DNA from: Deltaproteobacteria bacterium UBA7527
GTDB taxonomy: Bacteria > Desulfobacterota > Syntrophorhabdia > Syntrophorhabdales > Syntrophorhabdaceae
Length of the DNA: 18,928 nt
Direction: 5' to 3'
Assembly (NCBI GenBank): GCA_002478225.1
Contig: DLMV01000063.1
Coordinates: 41,754 to 60,681, forward strand
The notes below the pieces were generated by a model that did not search any database, was not told the DNA's origin, and was given only the letters and a program-made list of their open reading frames with translations. The position numbers were made by a program, and so were the translations under genes. Positions 7,458 through 15,632 of the stretch are shown piece by piece; within the stretch, counting starts at the first letter, position 1, and each line of letters begins with the position of its first letter.

Positions 7458-8401
7458 TGGCATTTGAAATACCGAAGATCAGATACACGGGGAAGATCCA
7501 GGAGGTTGCTGTCGGTACCGGAAAGAGGGCGGTCAGGGTTGGCGGGGCAAGCTGTTATCCCTTCTATCGTTTTGAAGGAGAGATGCCGAATCCCACGAGG
7601 GTAGCATTTGAGGTATGGGATCACCGGCCTGAAGACTGGCAGGAATGGGCGGTAGAGCCTTATAAGGATGTGATCCATGACCCTGTAGCCTGGGCGAAAA
7701 AATCCATTGACGCCTATGGGGCCGAGGTGATCGCGCTTCAGCTGAAAAGTGCTGATCCGAATGGGATGGACAGGCCGGCGGATGAGGTTGTCCGGGTCGT
7801 TCAGGACGTTGTCAATGCTATTGATGTCCCGCTTATCATCTGGGGAACAGCTAATGATGAGAAGGACGCTGATCTGCTTCGGAAGGCAGCGGAGGTTTGC
7901 GAGGGGAAGAACGTTGCCATAGGTCCCGTCTCAGAGAAGAACTATAAACAGATCGGGGCTATGGCGATCGGGTACGGTCAGATCGTGATGGCATCGACCC
8001 CTATAGACGTGAACCTTGCGAAGCAGCTTAACATACTTCTTGGGAATCTTGGTATGCCTGACGAGAAGGTCCTTATGGATCCAACGACGGGCGGCATCGG
8101 TTATGGGCTTGAATATTCATATTCCGTGATCGAGAGAGACAGGATGGCCGCCCTGACGCAGGAAGACGTCAAGCTGCAGCATCCGGTTATCTGCAACCTT
8201 GCCCATGAGGTCTGGAAGACCAGGGAGTCACGGTTAAAGAGGGAAGATGACGAGAAGCTTGGCGATGAGCTGAAACGATCCATCCTCATGGAATCGATCA
8301 CCGCGATGAGCCTTGCCATTGCAGGCGCCGATATCGTTATCATGCGGCACCCTGAGAGCGCAAAGCTGGTGAAGGAGATGATCGGTGAACTGATGAAGTG
8401 A
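7457..8401 (+). CDS. acsD: Corrinoid iron-sulfur protein, small (delta) subunit
   Basis: 314 residues of the AcsD/CdhD family, a TIM barrel that pairs with AcsC and helps hold the cobamide. Recognisable stretches include KIRYTGKIQEVAVG near the N-terminus, VGGASCYPFYRFEGEMPN (~28-45), EVIALQLKSADPNG (~88-101), IDVPLIIWGTANDEKDADLL (~118-137), VLMDPTTGGIGYGLEYS (~202-218) and the C-terminal AIAGADIVIMRHPESAKLV. AcsCD accepts methyl from methyl-THF via AcsE and passes it to the A-cluster of AcsB. The start overlaps the stop of the 71-codon gene (TAATG). A heptad repeat spacer of 89 nt separates it from cooS. Confidence 0.95.
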   Translation: MAFEIPKIRYTGKIQEVAVGTGKRAVRVGGASCYPFYRFEGEMPNPTRVAFEVWDHRPEDWQEWAVEPYKDVIHDPVAWAKKSIDAYGAEVIALQLKSADPNGMDRPADEVVRVVQDVVNAIDVPLIIWGTANDEKDADLLRKAAEVCEGKNVAIGPVSEKNYKQIGAMAIGYGQIVMASTPIDVNLAKQLNILLGNLGMPDEKVLMDPTTGGIGYGLEYSYSVIERDRMAALTQEDVKLQHPVICNLAHEVWKTRESRLKREDDEKLGDELKRSILMESITAMSLAIAGADIVIMRHPESAKLVKEMIGELMK

Positions 8402-8413
8402 CCGAATGAAGGC

Positions 8414-8472
8414 CGTAAGGCGTCAGGCGTTAGGCGATTGAACCCCTTACGACTTACGCCTCACGACTTACA
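8414..8472. repeat. Heptad repeat block D, inverted pair, unit CGTNAGG
   Basis: CGTAAGG, CGTCAGG and CGTTAGG run from 8414 to 8434. The opposite-strand arm at 8445-8472 has CCTTACG, ACTTACG, CCTCACG, ACTTACA. The loop is about 10 nt, so this is the tightest potential hairpin of the set. It fills the acsD-cooS spacer and ends ~18 nt before the cooS ATG, immediately upstream of its Shine-Dalgarno. Confidence 0.8.
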
Positions 8473-8490
8473 GGTATTTATGGAGGAGCG

Positions 8491-10437
8491 ATGCCTGACG
8501 AGAAGATAAGAAGCATCGATAAGGCAACATTGAAACTGTTGGAGAAGGCTGAGAAGGAAAAGATCGGCACCGTGTTCTCCCGCGCAGACGAGATAAAGCC
8601 GTGTCCTATAGGCGTCGAGGAGAGCTGCTGCAAGGTCTGCGCCATGGGGCCGTGCAGGCTGCCCCGATCAAAGAAAGGCGAAGCGAAGGAGAGGGTCGGC
8701 GTCTGCGGCGCAACGATCGAGACGATCGTGGCAAGGAATTTTGCAAGGAAGGTTGCGGCAGGCGCAGCATCGCATTCGGACCATGCGCGCGAGGTAGTGC
8801 ACACGTTCATCAAGACGGCAAGGGGAGAGGCGCAGGGCTTTGCCATCAAGGATGAGATGAAGCTGCTGGCCGTAGCCCTTGACTTTGGCATTGCGATCGA
8901 GGGAAGGGAGATAAAGGATATCGCGATGGAGCTTGGCGAAAAGGCGCTGAAGGAATTCGGAAAGCAGGACGGCGAGCTTGTATATATAGGAAAGGCCCCG
9001 CTGAAAAGACAGGAGCTGTGGAAGAGGCTCGGCGTGACCCCGCGCGGCATAGACAGGGAGGTCGTCGAGATCATGCACCGCACCCATATGGGTGTCGACC
9101 AGGACTATAAGCACCTTCTTCTCCATGCGGCGAGGACAGCGCTTGCCGACGGATGGGGAGGCTCCATGATCTCCACGGACCTGCAGGACATCATGTTCGG
9201 CACACCCGTGCCTGTACTCGGAAGCATCAACCTCGGCGTCCTAAAGGAAGACCACGTGAACGTCGTCGTGCACGGGCACGAGCCGCTCCTTCCTGAACTC
9301 CTTGTCGTTGCAAGCAGGGACCCTGAGGTGAGGAAGATGACAGAGGATGCCGGCGCAAAAGGGATAAACCTGGCCGGGATGTGCTGTTCAGCGAACGAGG
9401 TGCTCATGAGGCATGGGATACCCTGTGCGGGAAATTTTCTTCAGCAGGAGCTCGCTCTCATAACTGGGGCTGTGGAGCTGATGACCGTCGACGTCCAGTG
9501 CGAGATGCAGGGCCTTAAGAACGTGGCAGAGTGCTTCCATACGCGGCTTATCACGACATCGGACAGGGCAATGATCGAGGGCGCGACACACGTGGAGTTC
9601 CACCCCGAGCATGGACTTGACACAGCAAAGAAGATACTGAAGATGGCGATAGAGAACTATCCCAACAGGAGGCACGCCGTCTATATACCGGACGAAAGCC
9701 GGGATATGGTTGCGGGTTTCAGCCATGAGACGATCAACTATCTCCTCGGCGGTCTTTTCAGGGCAAGCTACAGGCCGCTGAATGACAATATCATGAACGG
9801 ACGCATACGGGGTGTGGCAGGGGTGGTCGGCTGCAACAACGTGAGGACGCCGCACGATTCAGCGCATATCGCCATGATAAAAGAGCTCATCAGGAACGAT
9901 GTCCTGGTCCTTACAACAGGCTGCGCTGCCATGGCATGCGGGAAGGAAGGACTGCTTACGCCGGAAGCGGCGAAGCTGTATGCCGGTTCAGGGCTTGCCG
10001 AGGTCTGCGAGGCGGTGGGGATACCGCCAGTGCTCCACCTCGGCTCCTGCGTTGACAACTCAAGGATACTCATGGCGGCAACGGCAATGGTAAAAGAGGG
10101 AGGGCTCGGCGACGACTTAAGCGACCTTCCCGCTGCGGGGGCCGCACCTGAGTGGATGAGCGAGAAGGCTATCGCCATAGGCCAGTATTTTGTCGCATCG
10201 GGCGTTTTTACCGTCTTCGGGACCACGTGGCCCACTTCGGGAAGCGAAAAGGTCACGCGCCATCTCTTCGAAGAGTACGAGGAGCTCTACAAAGGCATGT
10301 GGGCATACGAGCCTGATCCTGTAGAGGCTGCGCAGCTGATGATCCGGCACATCGATAAGAAGAGAAGGGCGCTCGGCATAGACAAGGCAAGAGACCGGGT
10401 GCTCTTTGATATGGCAATGAGAAGGGCATTGGATTAG
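8491..10437 (+). CDS. cooS: Anaerobic carbon monoxide dehydrogenase, Ni-Fe catalytic subunit
   Basis: 648 residues of the CooS/AcsA family; a homodimer reversibly oxidises CO to CO2. N-terminal cysteines Cys38 and Cys46 fit the D-cluster, and Cys47, Cys50, Cys55 and Cys72 the B-cluster (CCKVCAMGPC). C-cluster ligands are all present: His in VHGHEP (~261-263), Cys in GMCCSANE (~298), VDVQCEMQG (~337), VVGCNNVR (~448), TTGCAAMACGK (~478) and LGSCVDNSR (~520). Spacing matches Carboxydothermus CODH-II closely. GGAGG precedes the ATG at 8491, and acsB starts 13 nt after the stop. With AcsB it would form the CODH/ACS complex, so acsA is the equivalent name. Confidence 0.97.
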   Translation: MPDEKIRSIDKATLKLLEKAEKEKIGTVFSRADEIKPCPIGVEESCCKVCAMGPCRLPRSKKGEAKERVGVCGATIETIVARNFARKVAAGAASHSDHAREVVHTFIKTARGEAQGFAIKDEMKLLAVALDFGIAIEGREIKDIAMELGEKALKEFGKQDGELVYIGKAPLKRQELWKRLGVTPRGIDREVVEIMHRTHMGVDQDYKHLLLHAARTALADGWGGSMISTDLQDIMFGTPVPVLGSINLGVLKEDHVNVVVHGHEPLLPELLVVASRDPEVRKMTEDAGAKGINLAGMCCSANEVLMRHGIPCAGNFLQQELALITGAVELMTVDVQCEMQGLKNVAECFHTRLITTSDRAMIEGATHVEFHPEHGLDTAKKILKMAIENYPNRRHAVYIPDESRDMVAGFSHETINYLLGGLFRASYRPLNDNIMNGRIRGVAGVVGCNNVRTPHDSAHIAMIKELIRNDVLVLTTGCAAMACGKEGLLTPEAAKLYAGSGLAEVCEAVGIPPVLHLGSCVDNSRILMAATAMVKEGGLGDDLSDLPAAGAAPEWMSEKAIAIGQYFVASGVFTVFGTTWPTSGSEKVTRHLFEEYEELYKGMWAYEPDPVEAAQLMIRHIDKKRRALGIDKARDRVLFDMAMRRALD

Positions 10438-10450
10438 CGAGGAGGACGGG

Positions 10451-12658
10451 ATGTCGAAGATCATAGCATCTGCAGCCATCAGGGGCGCGCACAGGATATT
10501 CCATAAGGCAGAAGAAAAATTCAAGGAGGCCCTTGAAAAGTTCGGCCCCAGGCAGGAGGTCGGTTTCCCCAATACCGCCTATTACCTCCCGATCATCTAC
10601 GCCATGACCGGCATCGGCGTTTCAAGGGTAGAGGACATGCGCAGCGTCCTTGACATATGCAAGAGGATGATACCTCCGCCGGTTCGCGAGAATACCCCGC
10701 TTCCATACCTCGCACCTGCCCTGGATGCGGGGATGGCGACCTTCTTCGCCGAAGAGATCATCGAAGCGGTACGCTACCTCGAAGAGCCCGGTGTCTATGC
10801 GGCGAACAGCGAGGACCCGACGGACGCAACCATCTGGCTCGGCGCAGCGAACGATGTCATATTCAGGAAAAGAGGCGTCGAGTTCGTCGACGGGACGGCG
10901 CCCGGCTTCGCGGCCATTGTCGGGGCAGCTCCGGATCCTCAGACAGCGGCGAGGATAGCGCTTGAGCTGCAGGAAAAGAACCTTTATGTTTTCATGTGCG
11001 CTGAGAACGATGGGAAAAGGTTCTCGCAGCAGCTTATCGACGCCAACATCCAGATCGGCTGGCCCACAAGGCTCGTTTCCTTCGGGCCGGACATATACCA
11101 GGCGGTCTTCGCCATAGGCTTTGCGTGCCGCGTTGCCATGGCCTTTGGAGGCATCAAACCGGGCGATTACAGAAGGAACCTCATCTATAACAAGGATAGG
11201 ACATACGCATTTGTGCTCGCCCTCGGCAATGTGACCGACGAATGGTATGCAAACGCCGCCGGGGCGATCAACTGGGGATTCCCTGCCATCGCAGATACGC
11301 CGATCCCGGAGGTCCTTCCTACCGGAATATGCACCTATGAGCACGTCGTTTCCAATATTCCTCACGACCAGATAGTCCAGAAGGCCGTTGAGGTCAGGGG
11401 ACTGAAGGTGCAGGTGGCGGCTGTGCCTATCCCCGTATCATACGGCCCGGCCTTTGAAGGCGAACGGGTACGTGGGGAGGACATCTATCTTGAGATGGGC
11501 GGCGGCAGGACGATCGCCGTTGAGTGGACGACCACACGAAGGATGGATGAGGTGGAGGACGGAAAAGTAGAGGTGGTCGGCCCTGACGTTGGTGATGTGC
11601 AGCCAGGGATGAGGCTCCATTTCGCTATGGTCGCTGAGGTGGCGGGGAGGAATTTTCAGGAGGATTTTGAGCCGATCCTCGAAAGGCAGAACCATCACCT
11701 GATCAATCAGGCGCAGGGGATCATGCATATCGGGCAGAGGGACATTGCCTGGATACGGATCTCGAAACAGGCCGTGGAAAAAGGCTTCCGGCTTGAGCAT
11801 ATCGGAAAGATCATCCACGCGAAATATCATCAGGATTTCGGCGCCATCTTCGATAAGGTCCAGATAAAGATATACACCGAAGAAGCGAACGTCAGGGAGA
11901 TCCTTGAAAAGGCCCGCGCTTCCTATGATCACAGGGATACGCGCATTGAGGGCATGACAGACGAAAACATCGAGACCTTCTATTCATGCATACTCTGCCA
12001 GTCCTTCGCGCCGAACCACGTCTGCGTCATCAGTCCGGAGAGGACAGGTCTTTGCGGCGCATACAACTGGCTGGACTGCAGGGCTGCCTATGAGATCAAT
12101 CCTGAAGGTCCGAACCAGCCCATACGGAAAGGCGAATGCACCAATGACCGTTACGGGCAGTTCAATGGCTGCAACGATTATGTCAGGAAGGCATCGAGGC
12201 AGAAGATAGAGAGCGTGAGCCTCTACAGTCTCATGGTAGACCCGATGACGACATGCGGCTGCTGCGAGTGTATAGCCGCGATCCTTCCCATGTGCAACGG
12301 GATCATGACCGTTGACAGGGACTTTACCGATATGACGCCCTGCGGTATGAAGTTCACGACGCTCGCCGGCTCTGTCGGAGGCGGCGCTCAGACCCCGGGT
12401 TTCCTCGGCCACAGCAAATACAACATTACCCAGAAGAAGTTCCTGAAAGGCGACGGCGGTTTGTTGAGGATTGTGTGGATGCCGAAAAGGCTTAAAGAAG
12501 AGATCATGGACCGCCTCAAGAAGAGGGGCGAAGAGCTTGGCATCCCTGATTTTCCAGACATGATAGCCGATGAAACGGTGGCAAAGACAGAGGAAGAGGT
12601 GATCGAGTATATCACGCAGAAGGGCCACCCCTGTCTGACGATGGAACCGCTGATGTAA
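10451..12658 (+). CDS. acsB: Acetyl-CoA synthase, A-cluster subunit
   Basis: 735 residues, matching the bacterial form with its extra N-terminal CODH-binding domain (~1-310), which archaeal CdhC lacks. A-cluster ligands are clear. Cys513, Cys516, Cys525 and Cys535 (CILCQ, NHVCV, GLCGAY) hold the [4Fe-4S], with Cys516 as the likely bridge to proximal nickel. Cys602-Gly-Cys604 (TTCGCCEC) is the distal-nickel site. All fit the Moorella numbering with a constant offset of about 7. The enzyme condenses methyl from AcsCD, CO from CooS and CoA into acetyl-CoA. AGGAGG lies just before the ATG at 10451; the cooS gap is 13 nt. A 177-nt repeat-bearing spacer follows. Confidence 0.97.
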   Translation: MSKIIASAAIRGAHRIFHKAEEKFKEALEKFGPRQEVGFPNTAYYLPIIYAMTGIGVSRVEDMRSVLDICKRMIPPPVRENTPLPYLAPALDAGMATFFAEEIIEAVRYLEEPGVYAANSEDPTDATIWLGAANDVIFRKRGVEFVDGTAPGFAAIVGAAPDPQTAARIALELQEKNLYVFMCAENDGKRFSQQLIDANIQIGWPTRLVSFGPDIYQAVFAIGFACRVAMAFGGIKPGDYRRNLIYNKDRTYAFVLALGNVTDEWYANAAGAINWGFPAIADTPIPEVLPTGICTYEHVVSNIPHDQIVQKAVEVRGLKVQVAAVPIPVSYGPAFEGERVRGEDIYLEMGGGRTIAVEWTTTRRMDEVEDGKVEVVGPDVGDVQPGMRLHFAMVAEVAGRNFQEDFEPILERQNHHLINQAQGIMHIGQRDIAWIRISKQAVEKGFRLEHIGKIIHAKYHQDFGAIFDKVQIKIYTEEANVREILEKARASYDHRDTRIEGMTDENIETFYSCILCQSFAPNHVCVISPERTGLCGAYNWLDCRAAYEINPEGPNQPIRKGECTNDRYGQFNGCNDYVRKASRQKIESVSLYSLMVDPMTTCGCCECIAAILPMCNGIMTVDRDFTDMTPCGMKFTTLAGSVGGGAQTPGFLGHSKYNITQKKFLKGDGGLLRIVWMPKRLKEEIMDRLKKRGEELGIPDFPDMIADETVAKTEEEVIEYITQKGHPCLTMEPLM

Positions 12659-12666
12659 CGAAACCC

Positions 12667-12794
12667 GTGAAAGGTGAAAGGTGAGCGGTAAGAGACAAAA
12701 GAAACAATCCTTGAAGAGCAGAGCATGAGAAGTTTTGAACATTTTACCTTTCACTTTTCACCTTTCACGATATACGCTTCAGCTGATAGCTTAG
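12667..12794. repeat. Heptad repeat block E, inverted pair, unit GTGAAAG, with an AGCTGAT-type tail
   Basis: GTGAAAG, GTGAAAG, GTGAGCG and GTAAGAG occupy 12667-12694. The opposite-strand arm at 12741-12768 has ATTTTAC, CTTTCAC, TTTTCAC, CTTTCAC. Just downstream, AGCTGAT and AGCTTAG (12781-12794) belong to the unit class of block C. The whole sits in the acsB-acsC spacer. Confidence 0.8.
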
Positions 12795-12835
12795 AGCAGA
12801 ATTTATAGGACCTATAATAAACAGAAGGAGTTCTT

Positions 12836-14173
12836 ATGGCATTGACAGGAATACAGATATTTAAACTGCTTCCGAAAACGAATTGCGGGGAGTGTAAATT
12901 CCCGACCTGCCTTGCATTCGCAATGGCCCTTGCCGCAGGCAAAGCGGAACTCGACGCGTGCCCGCATGTGTCGCCTGAGGCGCGCGCGGAGCTGTCCGAT
13001 GCGAGCGCCCCGCCGATCAGGCAGGTGGGAATAGGGGTAGGGGATTACGAGGTCAGGATCGGCGGAGAGACGGTCATGTTCCGCCATGAAAAGACCTTTT
13101 TTAATAAGCCTGGCCTTGCCATACTCATTACCGATGCCATGGATGAGGCAGAGGCAGAAAGGAGATTCGCCAAATTGTCCCTGTACCAGTATGAGCGTGT
13201 CGGCTTGACCCTTCGCCCCGAACTTGTCGCTCTCAAGGAGACAGGGAACAAGGAGAGGTTTTTAAATCTTGTGAGAAAGGCATGCGGTATGCCTTACAGC
13301 ATTATCCTCATGACCCTTGATGCGGCTCTCATGAAAGAGGCGCTCGATATCGCAAAAGAGAGAAGGCCGCTCATGTATGCGGCGACTGAGGAGAACTATG
13401 AAGAGTTCGGCAATATGGCGAAGAATTACGGGGCGCCGCTCGCAGTAAAAGGGCAGAACATCGAAGAGGCTGCAACCCTTTCCGAAAAGCTGACAGGCAT
13501 GGGCATCAAAGACCTTGTTCTCGATACAGGACAGCGTTCTGTCAGGGATAGTTTCTATGACCAGGTATGCATACGGCGCGCAGCGCTCCTTAACAAATAT
13601 AAGCCGCTCGGTTTCCCGACCATCACTTTCCCTTGTGAGATGACGGATAACCCGATGAAAGAGGTCCTTATCGCGTCAGCCTTTGTTGCAAAGTATGCAG
13701 GCATCATTGTGATGAGCGATTTTGAGGGCGAGACCCTCTTCCCGCTCCTTTTGCAGAGGCTGAACATCTATACCGATCCGCAACGCCCGATGACGACAAA
13801 GGAGGGCATCTATCCCATCAACAACCCTGATGAGAGTTCACCGGTGCTTGTGACCTGCAACTTCTCTCTTACCTATTTTATCGTCAGCGGCGAGATAGAG
13901 AATTCAAGGGTGCCAAGCTGGCTTTGCGTAATGGATACGGAAGGGCTGTCGGTCATGACAGCGTGGGCAGCGGGAAAATTTGTCGGCGACCTCGTCGGAG
14001 CCTTTATGAAAAAATGCGGGATCATCGAAAAGGTGCACCATAAAAAGGTCATCATCCCGGGATACGCCGCCGGCATCCTTGGCGACCTTGAAGAGGAGCT
14101 GCCGGGATGGGAGGTCCTTGTCGGACCCCGTGAGGCGGCGCACCTGCCGGCTTATCTGAGAATGTGGAAATAA
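12836..14173 (+). CDS. acsC: Corrinoid iron-sulfur protein, large (gamma) subunit
   Basis: 445 residues, close to Moorella AcsC. The N-terminal [4Fe-4S] domain has Cys17, Cys20, Cys25 and Cys42 (TNCGECKFPTC...DACPHV), the low-potential cluster that passes electrons to the cobamide. A TIM-barrel region follows (~75-320: GLAILITDAMDEAEAE, GMGIKDLVLDTGQ, GFPTITFP), then a C-terminal corrinoid-binding domain (~320-445) with NFSLTYFIVSGEIE, LCVMDTEGLSVMTAWAAGKF and VIIPGYAAGILGDLEEELPGWEVLVGPREA. A strong AAGGAG Shine-Dalgarno precedes the ATG at 12836. The gap to acsE is 49 nt. With AcsD it shuttles methyl between AcsE and AcsB. Confidence 0.96.
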   Translation: MALTGIQIFKLLPKTNCGECKFPTCLAFAMALAAGKAELDACPHVSPEARAELSDASAPPIRQVGIGVGDYEVRIGGETVMFRHEKTFFNKPGLAILITDAMDEAEAERRFAKLSLYQYERVGLTLRPELVALKETGNKERFLNLVRKACGMPYSIILMTLDAALMKEALDIAKERRPLMYAATEENYEEFGNMAKNYGAPLAVKGQNIEEAATLSEKLTGMGIKDLVLDTGQRSVRDSFYDQVCIRRAALLNKYKPLGFPTITFPCEMTDNPMKEVLIASAFVAKYAGIIVMSDFEGETLFPLLLQRLNIYTDPQRPMTTKEGIYPINNPDESSPVLVTCNFSLTYFIVSGEIENSRVPSWLCVMDTEGLSVMTAWAAGKFVGDLVGAFMKKCGIIEKVHHKKVIIPGYAAGILGDLEEELPGWEVLVGPREAAHLPAYLRMWK

Positions 14174-14222
14174 CGAGGACGGTTTCGATGCCCGCAGACA
14201 TGACATTTGACCGGAGGGACCC

Positions 14223-15101
14223 ATGTTCTTAATAGGTGAAAACCTCAACGTAATGTCGAAGAAGCTTGCCGATGCCTTTCTTTTAAGAGACCCTGATCCC
14301 GTCCGGAAGATGGCAGAGGCAGAGGTCAAGGCAGGGATGGATATGATCGATGTGAATATCGGACCTGCCCGCAAGGCCGGGCCTGAGTTCATGGAGTGGA
14401 TAGTGAAGACCGTCCAGGAGGTGTCTGATATCCCGCTGTCGCTTGATACGACGAATATAGAGGCCATGGAAGCAGGCTTGCGGGTATGCAAAAGAAAACC
14501 GCTGATAAACTCAATTTCAGCGAGGCCGGAGAGGATGGCAGGCCTTATGCCAATTGCAAAAAGATACAACGCTTCCTTCATAGGTCTTACGCTCAGCGCG
14601 GAGGGTATACCGAGAGACGCGAATGAGCGGGGGCTGTTCGCAGCGGAGATCATCGCAGAGGCGGCAGAGTACGGTATCCTTGAAGAGGACATATGGCTCG
14701 ATCCGATCGTCCTGCCCATTAATTCGCAGCAGGTGCAGATCCAGGGATGTACGGAGTTTGTTGCGATGCTTGCCGATCTGGCGCCGCTTTGCAAGTCTAC
14801 CTGCGGGCTGTCGAACGTCTCCAACGGGATGCCCACCCATCTGCGGGGCATCATGAACAGGACATACCTGATCATGATAAAGCGGTACGGAATGTACTCT
14901 GCGATCGTCGATGCCTTCGACAATGAGCTGTATGACATCGCAAAGGATAAAAGGCCGGAGCTGGAAGCCCTTGTCCATAGGGTAATGGATGGAGGATCTG
15001 TAGACCTGTCAAAGGTATCCGAAGAAGAGGCGAAATACGTTAAGACCGCAAGGGTGCTGCTCGGGCAAACGCTCTACTCCGATTCATGGCTGGAAATATG
15101 A
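14223..15101 (+). CDS. acsE: Methyltetrahydrofolate:corrinoid iron-sulfur protein methyltransferase
   Basis: 292 residues of the pterin-binding TIM-barrel MeTr family. Visible: LIGENLNV at the N-terminus, MIDVNIGPA (41-49), SLDTTNIEAMEAGL (73-86), INSISARPER (95-104), FIGLTLSAEGIPRDA (119-133), WLDPIVLPIN (158-167) and GLSNVSNG (195-202), which holds the Asn that hydrogen-bonds N5 of the pterin in Moorella. The enzyme transfers methyl from methyl-THF to Co(I) of AcsCD. GGAGGG lies before the ATG at 14223. Compared with my recollection of the 262-residue Moorella enzyme, ~30 extra residues (~236-272) sit before the terminal VLLGQTLYSDSWLE helix. It is the last recognised pathway gene in this run. 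Confidence 0.94.
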   Translation: MFLIGENLNVMSKKLADAFLLRDPDPVRKMAEAEVKAGMDMIDVNIGPARKAGPEFMEWIVKTVQEVSDIPLSLDTTNIEAMEAGLRVCKRKPLINSISARPERMAGLMPIAKRYNASFIGLTLSAEGIPRDANERGLFAAEIIAEAAEYGILEEDIWLDPIVLPINSQQVQIQGCTEFVAMLADLAPLCKSTCGLSNVSNGMPTHLRGIMNRTYLIMIKRYGMYSAIVDAFDNELYDIAKDKRPELEALVHRVMDGGSVDLSKVSEEEAKYVKTARVLLGQTLYSDSWLEI

Positions 15102-15120
15102 TAGAACCCGATCAAGAATT

Positions 15121-15177
15121 CGTAAGGCGGAAGGCGTGAGGGGAAAAACAGCCCATAGCTGATAGTTCATGGCTCAT
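15121..15177. repeat. Heptad repeat block F, two unit classes side by side
   Basis: CGTAAGG, CGGAAGG and CGTGAGG (15121-15141, the class of block D) are followed after 8 nt by AGCCCAT, AGCTGAT, AGTTCAT and GGCTCAT (15150-15177, the class of block C). Neither array has an inverted partner nearby. The block lies between acsE and the 68-codon gene. Confidence 0.75.
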
Positions 15178-15202
15178 AGAAGGATCAAAGAACGAAAATA
15201 AA

Positions 15203-15409
15203 ATGAAAGAAAATAAAAAGACCGCGAAGGCGCTGCCGGATTTCTGCGATCTCATGTGTGTGTACGCGTCGATGCCGAAAGAGACCGCGGTAGATGGTGC
15301 AGGGAGCTGCAGGACCTTCATAGCGCTCTACTGCAAAAAGAGAAGATCCCTCGTTCACAAGAACATGCCGTGCAAGGAAAAGAAGATAAGCGTAAAAGGT
15401 AAAATGTGA
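15203..15409 (+). CDS. Small cysteine-rich protein of unknown function
   Basis: 68 residues, basic, with Cys at 15, 19, 36, 44 and 57 (CX3C, then DGAGSCRTFIALYC and VHKNMPC). Such ordered cysteines in a small soluble protein suggest metal or Fe-S binding, but I do not recognise a named family. The ATG at 15203 is preceded by an A-rich leader with only a distant AAGGA (15180-15184), so the start is not firm. It follows acsE by about 100 nt in the same orientation and may belong to the same transcript. The C-terminal SVKGKM is encoded by a heptad repeat of the GTAAAAN type running across the TGA stop. Confidence 0.65.
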   Translation: MKENKKTAKALPDFCDLMCVYASMPKETAVDGAGSCRTFIALYCKKRRSLVHKNMPCKEKKISVKGKM

Positions 15410-15412
15410 AGC
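15392..15412. repeat. Heptad repeat block G, unit GTRAAAN, at the 3' end of the 68-codon gene
   Basis: GTAAAAG, GTAAAAT and GTGAAGC occur at 7-nt steps and overlap the last codons and stop of the small gene. It is the same class as blocks A and E, with no clear inverted partner. The array is short, so chance is possible on its own; the recurrence of the class raises confidence. Confidence 0.5.
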
Positions 15413-15585
15413 TGCAGCCCCTACCTTATGTCTTACCTGCTTATAAAGCTTATCATAATGTGAGGAAAGTGCTGCACGAAGCGGATGGAGCAGTGACGGC
15501 ATCATTGCGAAAAATGGATGTCAAAAGATATTTAGTTATTTAAGAACGTCCCCGATACCCGGTACCCCTAAAATCAATTAGTCTG

Positions 15586-15594
15586 TGCTATACT
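15586..15594 (+). promoter_or_regulatory. Extended -10 promoter candidate for the DUF3303-like gene
   Basis: TGCTATACT fits the extended -10 form (TGn followed by TATACT at 15589-15594). No good -35 is found 15-19 nt upstream. Transcription would start near 15601, ~30 nt before the ATG and upstream of the GGAGG ribosome site. Confidence 0.4.
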
Positions 15595-15632
15595 TACAAT
15601 AGAAGACATAAACTCATCGAAAGGAGGCCGCT

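Noticed and set aside
1391..8472. CRISPR array
   Set aside because: The 7-nt units are contiguous, without 25-40 nt repeats or unique spacers, and no cas genes are present.
10622..11365. 247-codon minus-strand open frame opposite acsB
   Set aside because: Antisense to conserved acetyl-CoA synthase sequence; no motifs or start signals.
12813..12818. TATAAT upstream of acsC as a promoter
   Set aside because: Transcription would begin at or inside the Shine-Dalgarno (12824-12829), and the best -35 (TTAGAG, 16-nt spacer) is poor.
13904..14938. 344-codon minus-strand open frame opposite acsC and acsE
   Set aside because: It spans two strongly supported genes and their junction. The Ser-rich translation has no family resemblance and no ribosome site.
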